Source: Eleusine coracana subsp. coracana (lineage: Eukaryota > Streptophyta > Magnoliopsida > Poales > Poaceae). From it: a stretch of DNA of 64,000 nucleotides. The notes beneath the pieces are model-generated. The model had not been told where the DNA came from and searched no databases. It saw only the letters and a list, made by a program, of their open reading frames with translations. Location of the stretch: the NCBI GenBank assembly GCA_032690845.1, contig CM064431.1:28402300-28466299 (forward strand), in the 5' to 3' direction. Positions within the stretch are counted from its first letter, which is position 1. Each line of letters opens with the position of its first letter. The position numbers and the translations under genes are program-made. Shown one piece after another: positions 11,406 through 21,988 of the stretch.

Positions 11406-13311
11406 TGACACCCCACTCTCCAGGGGTGTCCTGTGCATCCTATACCAATTCCTAGATCAGTAGTAGGTACACACATACAGATTATCTCAAATCCATACAT
11501 TACTAAAATACAAGATTATACGGATGACTTACCAAGCATGGCTAAGTTACAATCCAGACGAGGCAACGAAAATTGGGTACGGAGATATGTTTCACTTCAC
11601 ATCTACAGGCAAACTTGAGCATACAATGAAACCATACTGCTTTTACTCTTCCGGAGTTTGTTCACTGAAAACCACAATTAACAAACTATGAGTACATAAG
11701 GTACTCAGCAAGCACTAACCCTACTCTAGGGTAAAATCATGCATTGAGGTTGTAGCAAGGATGTAGGCCAGGGGTTTGTCATTTGTGCTAGTGGCTAAGC
11801 ATGCGGGGTTTACTAAGAATAGATTTCAAGCAAAGAGGGGACCTGTCAGTATTTTAGTAGGTTGGCCCTAGAGGGAGTACAAATCATTCCCACCAGTTCC
11901 AGTATATTTTGATGTGTCACTTCACCCACTCACACATCAAGGAGATTGGTTTGTGGCTAATCAACGAGAGTCCAATGATTTGGTGTGTCATGACCAGTGA
12001 CAACGGACATCCAAATGATTTAAGAATAACTCTGTAGAGCTTAGTATGCTGTACCCACAGGCACGCCCACAAGCCCACCATGGATCTCAGGGGTTCTGCA
12101 ACTATCACACACAGTCATATCACCATATATTCTTGCCAAATACTGGACTTATCACCACTTGCACCAAAACCAACACCCCTGAGTTTGTTCCTACTTCGTC
12201 GGGTGATACTTCCTTGCTACGTAACCCATGTTCCATGTTAGTCCTGCCCATACAAGTTCTATGGTCGCACTGAAAATATCACCAAGTTGAGGTCTTGCTA
12301 TCGGTCCCTATGCGGCAGGGCAAGCACTCATCCACGGCAGGTAGACCTACACCGAAGACACCATCACCAAGTACTTTGTACCAGTACTAAAGGAGTCTCG
12401 CCGATGGCCAAGTACATCCCACCCAACTTTAGCTTAACACAGTTGGTTTATTACCCACCCATATCGTGCTATATAGGGATGGTTAATCCCGCAGCGGTGA
12501 AACCTTAGCGGGGACGTTTTGCAAGTTGGAGAGCTCTTTGAAAGACCATGTGGTGATCTCTTGGCCTCACACCTACGGTAGTGTGTTGGCAACAGGGAGA
12601 CTTTAGTCACCGACGGAAGATGGAATCACCAACCTATGGGTAAAGTTTTGCAACCTTTGTAGAGTGTAAAATTGTTATAACAATTGTGCTCACGGTTAAG
12701 AGCAGCCTGTATCCTCACATGATTAGAGGGATGGTTGGGTGGATCTGGTGGGTAACCAAATTTGGGTGGTAGTTCCAGGTGGGTAACTTGTATTGTTCTG
12801 GTATGGGTGGGTAACTCATAGGTTTCCTATCGGTGGGCAATCAATAGTGTTGGACAGGCGGTTAACCTGTTGGGCTACTTTCACCTTGTAAATATGATGC
12901 TTGTACAATGGGAGTCATAGGCTAAGGATTCATAGTGCAATAAACCTGTGTCAAGCCTATTCTTCATTTAGCCTGTATGTCATTACTTTCCCTCACTTGT
13001 TGAGTACTTTATGTACTCACGCGTTATAGTTTTTGGTGCTATTATTCTGATGCTCAGAAGACTATTGCGAGATGGACTACATCGATGAGGACTACTATGA
13101 CTAGGATTGCAACCCCTGGTGGATTGCCTGTGGTGTTATGGAGCCTTCCGCTGTCTAGTCTTTCAGACTATGTAATAACGGTATGATGTTATAATGATAT
13201 TATAATGACATTGGTTGTATTGTTACTTCACTTTTGTCCTGTGTGTGTAAAAACTTGATCCTGGGCACGCATACAAATGCATTCAGTTTTGACCTTAAAT
13301 CCGGTGTGACA
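11406..13311 (-). repeat. Element B 5' LTR (1,906 bp)
   Basis: The minus-strand start is TGTCACACCGG and the end is GGGGTGTCA. The adjoining primer-binding site at 11387-11400 shows this is the 5' LTR. The last 430 bp toward 13311 match the remnant at 1895-2345. The right flank, CTCGC (13312-13316), should be one copy of the target duplication; its partner is not visible because the 3' LTR is truncated. The element interrupts the ORF2 of Athila-2. Confidence 0.82.
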
Positions 13312-13761
13312 CTCGCTTTCATCTCATTGTAAGGTGCATAAAAACTATATAGTAAGTAAACGAGAGCTATGCTCATCTACCGGTACTATATCGTCTCACC
13401 CCTCAGTGTGAAAGATGGTAGAAAATTCCGAATCCATACCTGTCTTAGCCAAAAAGTCCGGATCATACACTCGCGTAGGAGCATAAGACCGGTCGGTGAT
13501 CATTTTGTAAATTTCATGTTCTCTCTTGCTAACCAAGTCGAGGTCATTTTCGGTGTTGAGTTGGAACACAATGTGGCTGAAATTTGACGTGGTTACCGGT
13601 TCCTCCTCCATAGGTTCCTCGACTAGTGCGCTTGAGCGTGGTTCTTCCTCTGTACGTGGTCGGCGGGAGCGAGTATTGTACATCATGGATGGTGTATGGC
13701 TACTTGAGTTTCCCGTCACCTTGTCCTTTACTTTTCCTAGTGCGTGCATTACCTTCTTCAT
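13312..13761 (-). pseudogene. Athila-2 ORF2 (N-terminal part), unknown function
   Basis: The frame starts at the ATG at 13761 (MKKVMHALGKVKDK), chosen because the paralogue in Athila-1 starts at the same place relative to conserved sequence. It is Ser/Thr/Glu-rich at first, then matches Athila-1 around YDPDFLAKTGMDSEF (there FDPDFLEKIGMQEEF) and SRLLT.-FL. Stops interrupt it near 13400 and beyond, and element B cuts it at 13312. It belongs to the uncharacterised third-ORF proteins of plant Athila-type elements. Its role is unknown, and although its position is that of an env-like gene, nothing envelope-like is visible. Confidence 0.6.
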
Positions 13762-14468
13762 AACTGCACACTTAAGCAAACAAAAACACAAGCGCAACTC
13801 AAACAAGGGTTAAGGTTAGTGAAAACACCAAACGAAAATCCTATCGAGAAACTCTTGCAAATGTGAAACCAACTTGCAAATGCAAATTCTAAGCAAATCT
13901 TTTTGGTGGAATTTTTAGAGCTTGAATGCTTGAGAGAAATGAGAGCAAGAGCCTTAGAGCAAAGTGGGAGAGGAAAATGAGTGAATGAGTGAATTGTTCC
14001 TCTCCTTGCCATTCCCTTTTATAGAAAAGCTGAGCAATGGTCACATTTGAATGTGGTCATTGCCAGCTAGCCGTTGGAGGAAGGGGGGCTAGAGAGCCGT
14101 TGCTCTCTGGTCGGACAACCAGAGGGTGCCAGGTCGGTCGACCTGGTAGTGGCCCCTCTGGTCCCCTGCTCTAGCTGGTGGGTCCCACTAGTGGTGGCCC
14201 ACAAGAATAACAAAATTTTGTGAAGAAAATCATTTTTGTTCTTTTGCAAAAGTTCATTTTCTCAAAATAAAAAACCTGAAATTCCTAGTTTTTTTATTTG
14301 AAAATGCAAATGGATTGGAAAAAAAATTACATTCCAAAGCAAATTCAAAGATGCAAATGCAATTGAAAAAATTTATTTGGAAAGGGAAACATAGATAAAT
14401 ACCATTTTACCTGCCGGCGAGGGTCCGTCAATTTTGAGTCCGATGTACGAGACTTCCTCATGTCATGT
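13762..14468 (-). other. Athila-2 non-coding spacer between protease and ORF2
   Basis: About 700 bp without a coherent gene lie where a complete element would carry RT, RNase H and integrase or an intron-like leader. The stretch is A/T-rich from 14210 to 14400. The equivalent Athila-1 spacer is 33875-34552. Confidence 0.55.
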
Positions 14469-15927
14469 TTATTTTTCTTTTGGTGCATCCTTGTCCGGAG
14501 ATGGTGACGAGGTTGTCTTCTTAGGCTGCCACACCTTTTTCACCTTCTTGGGCGCTGTGGTTGATGGGTCCATCTGCTGCACTGGCTTCTTCTTTATCTG
14601 GAACCCATGTTTGGCATTTGCCTTTTTCTTCAGAGTGTAGGGAATTGGGTCCTCTTGTCTCAGGAAGTTCATCATGAACTCCACAAAGTTGTACTCCTTG
14701 GGCTGCTCTTCAATTTGCCTTAGGTCTGGTCCATAGTCATTGCTTACCAACGAATATTGATCTGTTGGTGGTTCGAAACAGAACTCTTCTTTCCTCCCGT
14801 TAAGTTCAAGGAAAACTACCTCTCCCCCAACGTCGATGAGGGCCGACGTGGTGGTCAAGAATGGCCTCCCAAGAATGAGGGGCACTCTTGCATCGACGGT
14901 CATGTCGAGCACCATGAAATCCATAGGGACAATGCATCCTCGAAGCATGAATGGGACCTCTTTGGCTATTCCTTATGGACGACATAAGGTTGAGTCTGCC
15001 ATCTAGAGGAAAAAAAGAAGTAGGACCAAGGCTGGCAGGTTGAGCTCATCAAAGATGGCCTTGGGCATGACACTGTCACTGGCTCCGAGGTCACAGAGTG
15101 CTTCCTTGAAGAAGACCTTGTGCCCAATTGAGCATGCTATGATTGGGCAGCCTCGATCTCCCTGTATTATTGGCACAACATTGTTGTAGAATGCCTCCTC
15201 TTCTTCTATTCCTGCATTGTTAGTTCCTGGCCAGACACTAATAGGATAACCCATAATTGTCGAGACCGCATTAACTGTCTCAGTGGGTGCCTCAGGTTTC
15301 CCCGGGATCTTTCTACTTTCATCGACAAGTAAGGAAGCAGCGATTTGCACTAACTGGGTCTCAAACATCTTGTTGAAACTTAGCTAACTTTTAACCGAAG
15401 AGGAAAGGGTTTCTAACTTAGCATGGATGCCTTCTAAGGTCTTGTCATAACGGACAAGATTTTTACTAAAGTTATCATTGATTTTTGCTTGGCCTATGAC
15501 AAGATCCTTCAAGTAGGTTGATTCAGGTTATAAGATTGATAAGAATTAAAGTTACCAGAATTACCTCCTTGATAGGGGCACGGTTGCTACCCCTGACCTC
15601 CTTGAGGGCGATATCCATTGTTTACGAAGGCAACATCCTCACAGGTCTCAGGGCAATCATTACCTGAGTGTCCCATGTTTCCATAGACCTCGCATGTTAT
15701 GCGATGGTCTATGCATTGCATTGTTCCATGCCGGTTGGGTTCGTCGTTGAGTCACTTCAAGAGTAGGTCCAAATTAGAGGCGAGCTTGTCTGCCACCTTG
15801 ATAGTATGCATGCCCCGCTAACATGGCTGGCTATTCTCTTCAGTCCAGCCTTGGTTGGAGACCATCTTCTCTATCAACTCCGTTGCATTAGCAACCGTGA
15901 GCAAGGAGAAAGCTCCTCCAGTAGTAG
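14469..15927 (-). pseudogene. Athila-2 gag C-terminus and protease
   Basis: The upper part encodes the gag C-terminus with a nucleocapsid zinc knuckle near 15650-15693. It reads CEVYGNMGHSGNDC, where the second Cys of the CCHC knuckle is replaced by Tyr. Below it comes aspartic protease, with active-site segment CDLGASDSVMP near 15065-15110, then VPLILGRPFL near 14850 and the charged Lys-rich end near 14480-14560. A frameshift and stop lie around 14950-15005. Homologous sequence in Athila-1 is 32600-33874. SIRE-1 inserted at 15927, between gag halves. Confidence 0.72.
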
Positions 15928-17483
15928 TGTAAGCTTCATGACCATTGATGATTGGATCCCCAAGGTATGAATGTTTTGGTGATAGATGACAACTATGAAA
16001 TTGTGGGCTAATATCTACACGAGTGTTGTCTATGCAGGAATCATCTCTAAACTCTACAACAAATCATATGGATGATGGCTGCCTTGGTGATGGATGACAA
16101 TAACATCAAGCATGGATGCTTGATGAGCTTGATGGAATCCAAGGGTCGATGGAGATGGATCAAAGCTAAGGACAAGCTATGAAGCAAGTGTTGGGAGCAC
16201 TTGTCTTGTTGTTAGGGCTTTGAGTCCATAGGAAAACCGGACTATCAAGGGGGTCTAGGTCATTTCTTTTAGGTCATGTCTAGTCGGTTATGTGCATGGA
16301 TGGTCAGTGAAATCACAAGTACTAGGTGACAGTGCAGAAGCCAATGAGCTGTTCAGAGAAGCAGGGAAATGAAGTCAAGCGAGAACGATGAGTTTCAGCT
16401 TTTGGACGAAGTGACCGGATAAAGGGGTCAGTGGTGACCGGACTGTACGGTCACTAAGAGGTTTTGTCTGGGACTTCCAGCGAGCAGTGGGGAATCTGTC
16501 TGTGGTGGAAGCTTTACAGACCGGACAGTACGGTCAGGTCACCAGACTATACGGTTAGTTCAGCTGAGGCACAGAGCATAGAGAAAGTGTTCTGGAATGT
16601 TTCTGGACTAGAGAGAGAAACGGACCAGACGGTCAGGTCAGTAGAGAAGTCAGCAGTGGGTAGAGCCATTGGTGCCAGATTCTATAGTGACCGGACAGTC
16701 CAGTCAGTACACCTAGAAGGCTGATTTCGTGGAGCAACGGCTAGTTGAAGGATGGAAGCCTATATAACTTTGTTGTTGGGGTCTTAGAGACCTCTCTTGG
16801 CCAGTGGAATTGCTTGGAGCATTTGGTGAGAGCCAAGAGGAATAGAGAGGAGCACTAGTAGGAGATATTGCATATCTTGAGAGTCCTAGTGAGAGTAACT
16901 TGAGCATTGATGCACATTTAAGGCTAGGATGTCCTTGAGGATGTGATCTAGGTTGTTATGCTTGGTCTATGGTGAGATCTAGACCGGTTAGCTATCGGTG
17001 ATCGAGCCTATCGTGATCGGTTGTGAAGGCCGTCACACGTTTGTACCCGGTTTGAGCCCGCCGATGAAAGGGGCGTCGCTAGTGAGCGCCCGTGTTGGCT
17101 CGAGGAGTCTGACAAGTTCTCAAGGGAGGCGAGCTTGTGCCTTGGTGACGGCATGACGCGCACCGTGTCTTCACTCTGGGAGTGATTGCGGGCTCGTGGG
17201 CGAGAACTCCACATTGGTGGTGGGAGGGACTGACACTCCGGCGGGAGTGGTCCAACGTAGAGCAGGGGAAGGTGCCATCCTTCCGAGACCTCAGGAAAAA
17301 ATCATGAGAATTCCTTGACCCCCTCTTTACTATTCTGCAATTGTGTGTTCTTGTAAGTAGGTTGAACTGTGGCTTGCAAAGGCTAGTGTGTTTGGCTTCT
17401 GCGCTTACTTTCATCATGAACACTAGCATGTGTAGGAATTGAAGTATTCACCCCCCTCCTCTTGGTACGCCTTCGGTAGTATA
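15928..17483 (+). repeat. SIRE-1 5' LTR (about 1,556 bp)
   Basis: The LTR runs from TGTAAGCTTC to GGTAGTATA, where the 3' copy ends GTCCTTACA, so the terminal CA has mutated. It contains palindromic ACCGGAC-type motifs near 16430-16700. It lacks about 95 bp that the 3' LTR has near 39945-40040. A primer-binding site is not recognisable just after it. Confidence 0.82.
16761..16767 (+). promoter_or_regulatory. Probable TATA box of SIRE-1 LTR
   Basis: TATATAA lies within a stretch (GGAAGCCTATATAACTTTG) that is conserved in the 3' LTR copy at about 39271. Its position in the middle of the LTR fits a U3/R promoter. Transcription was not observed. Confidence 0.5.
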
Positions 17484-17527
17484 AGAATCAAGTGCTCATC
17501 TTTGAGGCTTCACCGCCTTGAGTAAGG

Positions 17528-19561
17528 ATGCCAGGACAGGTGTGGAGTGTTCCCATATTCGATGGGGAGGACTATGGGTATTGGAAGGCTCGTATGCAAG
17601 CCTACTTGGAGTCCCTTGATCCAGAGATATGGATGGTGACCCATGAGTCTGATACCTATGTGAACCTGCTTGAACATAATTTCATTAAGAACAACGCTAA
17701 GGCCAAGAATGCTCTGTTTCCATGCATATCTATGGATGTTTTTGCTAGGTTGGATGCAAGTTTGACAACACATGGTATCTGGACTAAGATTTAGGGTCTC
17801 CATGAGGGTACTAGTGATATCAAAGAGGAAAGATACTATGTGCTAAAGAACAAGTATGATAACTTCACTAGATTTGAACATGAGAGAGCTAACACTGTTT
17901 ATTCTCGCTTTCATGTACTAGTTGAGGAGATCAATGCTCTTGAGGATGATTTTGAGCTCAAGCCTATTGAAGTGATAAGAAGATTCTTAAGGCTATCCAA
18001 AGACCCCAAGTATGAGTCCATCATCACCTTCACTTTGCAAGGTTACCTCAAGACCAAGACCATGAAAGATGTACTTGGCAAGATCACTGCCTTCTAGAGC
18101 TACCAGCTGGGTCTGGACGATCCACAACCATCTAACCTTGCTCTTCAAGCTGAGAAGCAAGAATCTAGCAAGAGCAAGAAGAGCAAGAAGAAGGCAATCA
18201 TTGAAGATGATGATGATGATGAAAAAGATTACTTGAGTGAGGACTTGGCCCTTCTCATGAAGAAGATGAGGACCTTCAAGAACAAGTTTGCTTCCAAGTC
18301 CAAGGGCAACTGCTTCAACTATGGGTCTAAGAACCACTTTGTTCGAGATTGCCCCAAGCCAAAGAAAGAAGCCTTCAAGTCCCAAGACTCAAGTGATGAT
18401 GAAGAAGAAGAAAATAAGGACCCCAAAGCCAAGCAAAAGAAGAAGAGGTACTTCAACAAGGACAAGAGCAAAGGCAAAGGCAAAGGCAAAGCTCAAGAGC
18501 ACAACAAGAAGTTCTCATGCAAGGCCCTTGTTAGAGAGTGATCAACTGACAACTCAAGTGACACATCCTCTTCCTCAAGCGATGATGAAGAAGTGGCCGG
18601 CCTAGCCATGATCAAGACCACACTTCCACGAGTTCTTCCTCCACCTCGCACGTGCCACATGGCCACGAGCCAACTTGGGGAGAGTGAGGATGAGAGCAGC
18701 GATGACAACGATGATGAGGAGCTTTCCTGTGCCAAGCTTTGGAGTATGCTTGAGCAAGCCCGTGACATCGCCGTCAAGAAATCCAAAATGTTTGATGTGG
18801 TAAGAAAAGAGTGTAAGTTGGCTAAGGACTGTGTTGGTGAGCTGGAGAGTGAGCTCAAGGACCTTGTCACATCTCATGCGGCTCTAAACAAGAGTTATGA
18901 CAAATTCAAGAGTGATCATGGAGAGCTACATGAGAAGTACGAGACCCTTGAACTTACTTTTGAGGCCATAAATGTTGATACCCTTGCCTCTCCCTCCTCT
19001 AGTTCATCTAATAGTGATGCATCTACTATGTGTGATGAACTAACCACCTCGGTTGAGGTTTCTTCTCTTGAGCCATTTGTTTTGGAGGAATATCACAAGC
19101 TCAATGAGGAGAGGAAGATGGTGATGGACGGCTTCGAGAGGCTCACACGTGGTAGAGCCATCCACGAGGAGATTCTTGGGAGAAACCTTGTGAACAATGT
19201 CTTCCACCAGGGACTTGGCTCATATCACGCCGCCATCGACATCATCGGGACGAGTGACTCCATCCCCGCATGGATCAAGCCCCTACTCGCCGATGACTAC
19301 TATTGCGAGAGGTGTTGTGATGATGGCCACACCATCAAGGATTGTCCTATTGTGAGAAGTTCCATTGTTTTTCCTAATGCTAACTTATTCCATGAGAACA
19401 CACATTTCAAGCTTTTTAGGAACAAGGATGGCAAGGTGAATGCAAAGGCTTTAGGACCACCGAACAAGAAGAGAAAGATCAAGAGCATATGGGTGCCTAA
19501 GTGCATTGTTAATCTTGAGAGGTCAATGAAGTACAAGTGGGTGCCCAAGAACAAGACCTAG
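17528..19561 (+). pseudogene. SIRE-1 gag pseudogene
   Basis: One reading frame spans 17528-19561, about 677 codons, with only three stops (TAG 17792, TAG 18095, TGA 18539) and no frameshift. The start MPGQVWSVPIFDGEDYGYW is a typical copia gag N-terminus (FDG..Y.YWK). The middle has a zinc knuckle near 18307-18350, CFNYGSKNHFVRDC, whose second Cys has become Tyr. A Lys/Glu-rich stretch follows, then an acidic Ser/Asp stretch and a coiled-coil-like region (18780-18960). A second, intact CCHC knuckle, CERCCDDGHTIKDC, lies near 19306-19347. The end is Lys-rich with repeated WVPK. Two knuckles and a long C-terminus fit Sirevirus gag. The protein would have formed the capsid and bound RNA. Confidence 0.85.
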
Positions 19562-19861
19562 AAGATGGTGGTGGTGGTGGACTAGGAGCTTACTTGAAGA
19601 TCAAGTGAAGTCCACCACAAGTGACATGGACCTTAATGATATATCTATTCATGAGGAAGGTACCTGTGTTTGTTCTTGGTAGTTGTAGTGTGTTTTTTCT
19701 TATTTTGCATCGCATGGTAATTAGGACTCCTTTGTGACTAGTACGCTTTGCATCCATGCATGTGTAAATAACTAAAAGAAAAACACATAAAAATTAGTCA
19801 ATGGCCAACCCACTCAAGATAGATATAAGCAAGGGGAAGTGCTTGGATGGTGGTTTGGGTT
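19562..19861 (+). other. SIRE-1 internal sequence after gag, no pol
   Basis: Directly after the gag stop, all frames close quickly. A complete Sirevirus would continue into protease and integrase here, but nothing of the kind is visible. The last five bases, GGGTT, are the target duplication of the CRM solo LTR. Confidence 0.6.
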
Positions 19862-20761
19862 TGATGAGGACATCACCCTTATGGATACACTCAGCACTCT
19901 GCCAACCAAAATGCAAGTTCATGCGCGACAACTGAAATTACAGGTGAGCTTGTTCCTAATGATTCCTTTATGTGATTTTGAGAAAAGATTACTACCTAAT
20001 AAATTAATTGTTGTTAGAAACCATGGAGATAATGATGAGATAGCTGGGGAGGTGATTGGAGATGTGATGGGCCAGCAAGGACGTCCAAGCCAAGGTGGAG
20101 GCCCAATGAAAACCGACTTCGAGTCTGTTTCGGAGCCCAGGACCAGTCTGTACTAAAACGGACGCCCAAGATGCATACGGACTCGGATTTGGACATTCTA
20201 TATATGCCTGGAAAGATAACGAAAAGACCTTTCCCACTCAACTGGTCCCATGTCAAAATTTGTTTCGAACCGTCGGCAATAGCCGAAATAATTCGACTTC
20301 CAGAATCTGTCCTAGTGCTGCGACACCGTAATCGGTCTTTGGGCGATGTATCGAGTTGAGCCCACTTAGGGCTGCATCCAGGGGGTCTTGCATGACCCTA
20401 GGGTACTCATATACAGCCGCCGCCTCTTCATTAGGGTTTGGGTTTTACTTAGATTATTCTATTGATAACAGTTTCGCCGTTTGATCGGCTTGTAAGACCC
20501 CAACTTGTGAGATTCATCGTATACTTGCAAATTTGGTTGCATTCTTCTTTGTTCTTGCTTGTATTATTCATTTGCAGGCAAGGATAAGCCTTCTCGGTGA
20601 GGTCAATCGTTCTTGAACGGTTGATAACCATAGGAGACGTTGTGCTGCGATTGCGGGGTTTAGAACGTGTCGTTCGGAAGCCGGATCGATTTGTGTGTCG
20701 CCTCCGACCAAATCAACTTACCAAGAACCTTTCGGAAGATCGGGAACCCTTGTTCACATCA
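19862..20761 (+). mobile_element. CRM-type solo LTR (900 bp)
   Basis: A complete LTR, from TGATGAGGACATCACC to CCCTTGTTCACATCA, stands alone and is flanked by a perfect 5-bp target duplication GGGTT (19857-19861 and 20762-20766). It matches, in reverse orientation, the LTRs of the noaCRM-like element next to it. A solo LTR forms when the two LTRs of an inserted element recombine and the internal part is lost. The minor open frame near its start is the conserved LTR-borne end of CRM pol. Confidence 0.92.
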
Positions 20762-21088
20762 GGGTTCTCTCAGGGCAAGGGTATGGCTTATAGTGAGTAA
20801 GCTTGAGAGGGGTTTCAAACATGACATTGTTAGATTTCCTTTGTGTCTTGTTTAATATTGCTTGCATTCACATGACATGTTTACTTTCTTTGCATATGTA
20901 AAATGCTTGTTGCATGCATAATATAGGAAACACAAAGGAGGCTTGTCACATTTGGAGATATTTGTGACTCATAATCTATATGAGATTACATCTCCACAAG
21001 GATTGTGATTCATGCCCATTAAGCAAGCTCTTATGAACTCTAAGGTTAAATCCACTCACGTGATTCATAGACTAAGGCTCATACATAG
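20762..21088 (+). other. SIRE-1 internal spacer between two CRM insertions
   Basis: 327 bp of A/T-rich internal SIRE-1 sequence hold no gene. They form the loop between two oppositely oriented CRM LTRs. Confidence 0.6.
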
Positions 21089-21988
21089 TGATGTGAACAA
21101 GGGTTCCCGATCTTCCGATAGGTTCTGATAATCTTGATTAAGGCGGAGGTGATACACAGATCGATCCGGCTTCCGAACGACACGTTCTGAACCCCGCAAT
21201 CGCAGCACAATGTCTCCTATGGTTATCAACCGTTCAAGAACGATTGACCTCGCTGAGAAGGCTTATCCTTGCCTACAAATCAAGAACACAAGCCAGAACA
21301 AAGATGAATGCAACCAAATTTGCAAGTATACGATGAATCTCACAAGTTGGGATCTTACAAGCCGATCAAACGGCAAAACTGTTATCAACAGAATAATCTA
21401 AGCAAAACCCAAACCCTAATAAAGAGGCGGCAGCTGTATATGAGGACCCTAGGGTCGTGCAAGACCCCCTGGACGCAGCCCTAAGTGGGCTCAACTCGAT
21501 ACATGGCCCAAAGACCGATTACGGTGTCGCAGCACCAGGATAGATTCTGTAAGTCGAATTGTTTCGGCTATTGCCGACAGCTCGAAACAAATTTTGACAT
21601 GGGACCAGTTGGGTTGGAAAGGTCTTTTCGTTATCTTTCCAGGCATATATAGAACGCCCAAATCGGAGTCCGTATGCATCTTGGGCGTCTGTTTTAGTGC
21701 AGACTGGTTCTGGGCTCCGAAACAGACTCGAAGTCGGTTTTCGTTGGGCCTCCACCTTGGGTTGGACGTCCTTGCTGGCCCATCACGTCTCCAATCACCT
21801 CTCCAGCTATATCATCATCATCTCCATGGTTTCTAACAACAATTAATTGATTAAGTAACAATCTATTCTCAAAATCACATAAAGGAATCATTAGGAACAA
21901 GCTCACCCGTAAATTCAGTTGTCGCGCATGAACTTGCATTTTGGTTGGCGGAGTGCTGGGTGTATCCATAAGGGTGATGGCCTCATCA
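21089..21988 (-). repeat. noaCRM-like 3' LTR (900 bp)
   Basis: Bounded by TGATG...CATCA, it forms an inverted repeat with the solo LTR at 19862-20761. The polypurine tract abuts it at 21989. Confidence 0.9.
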
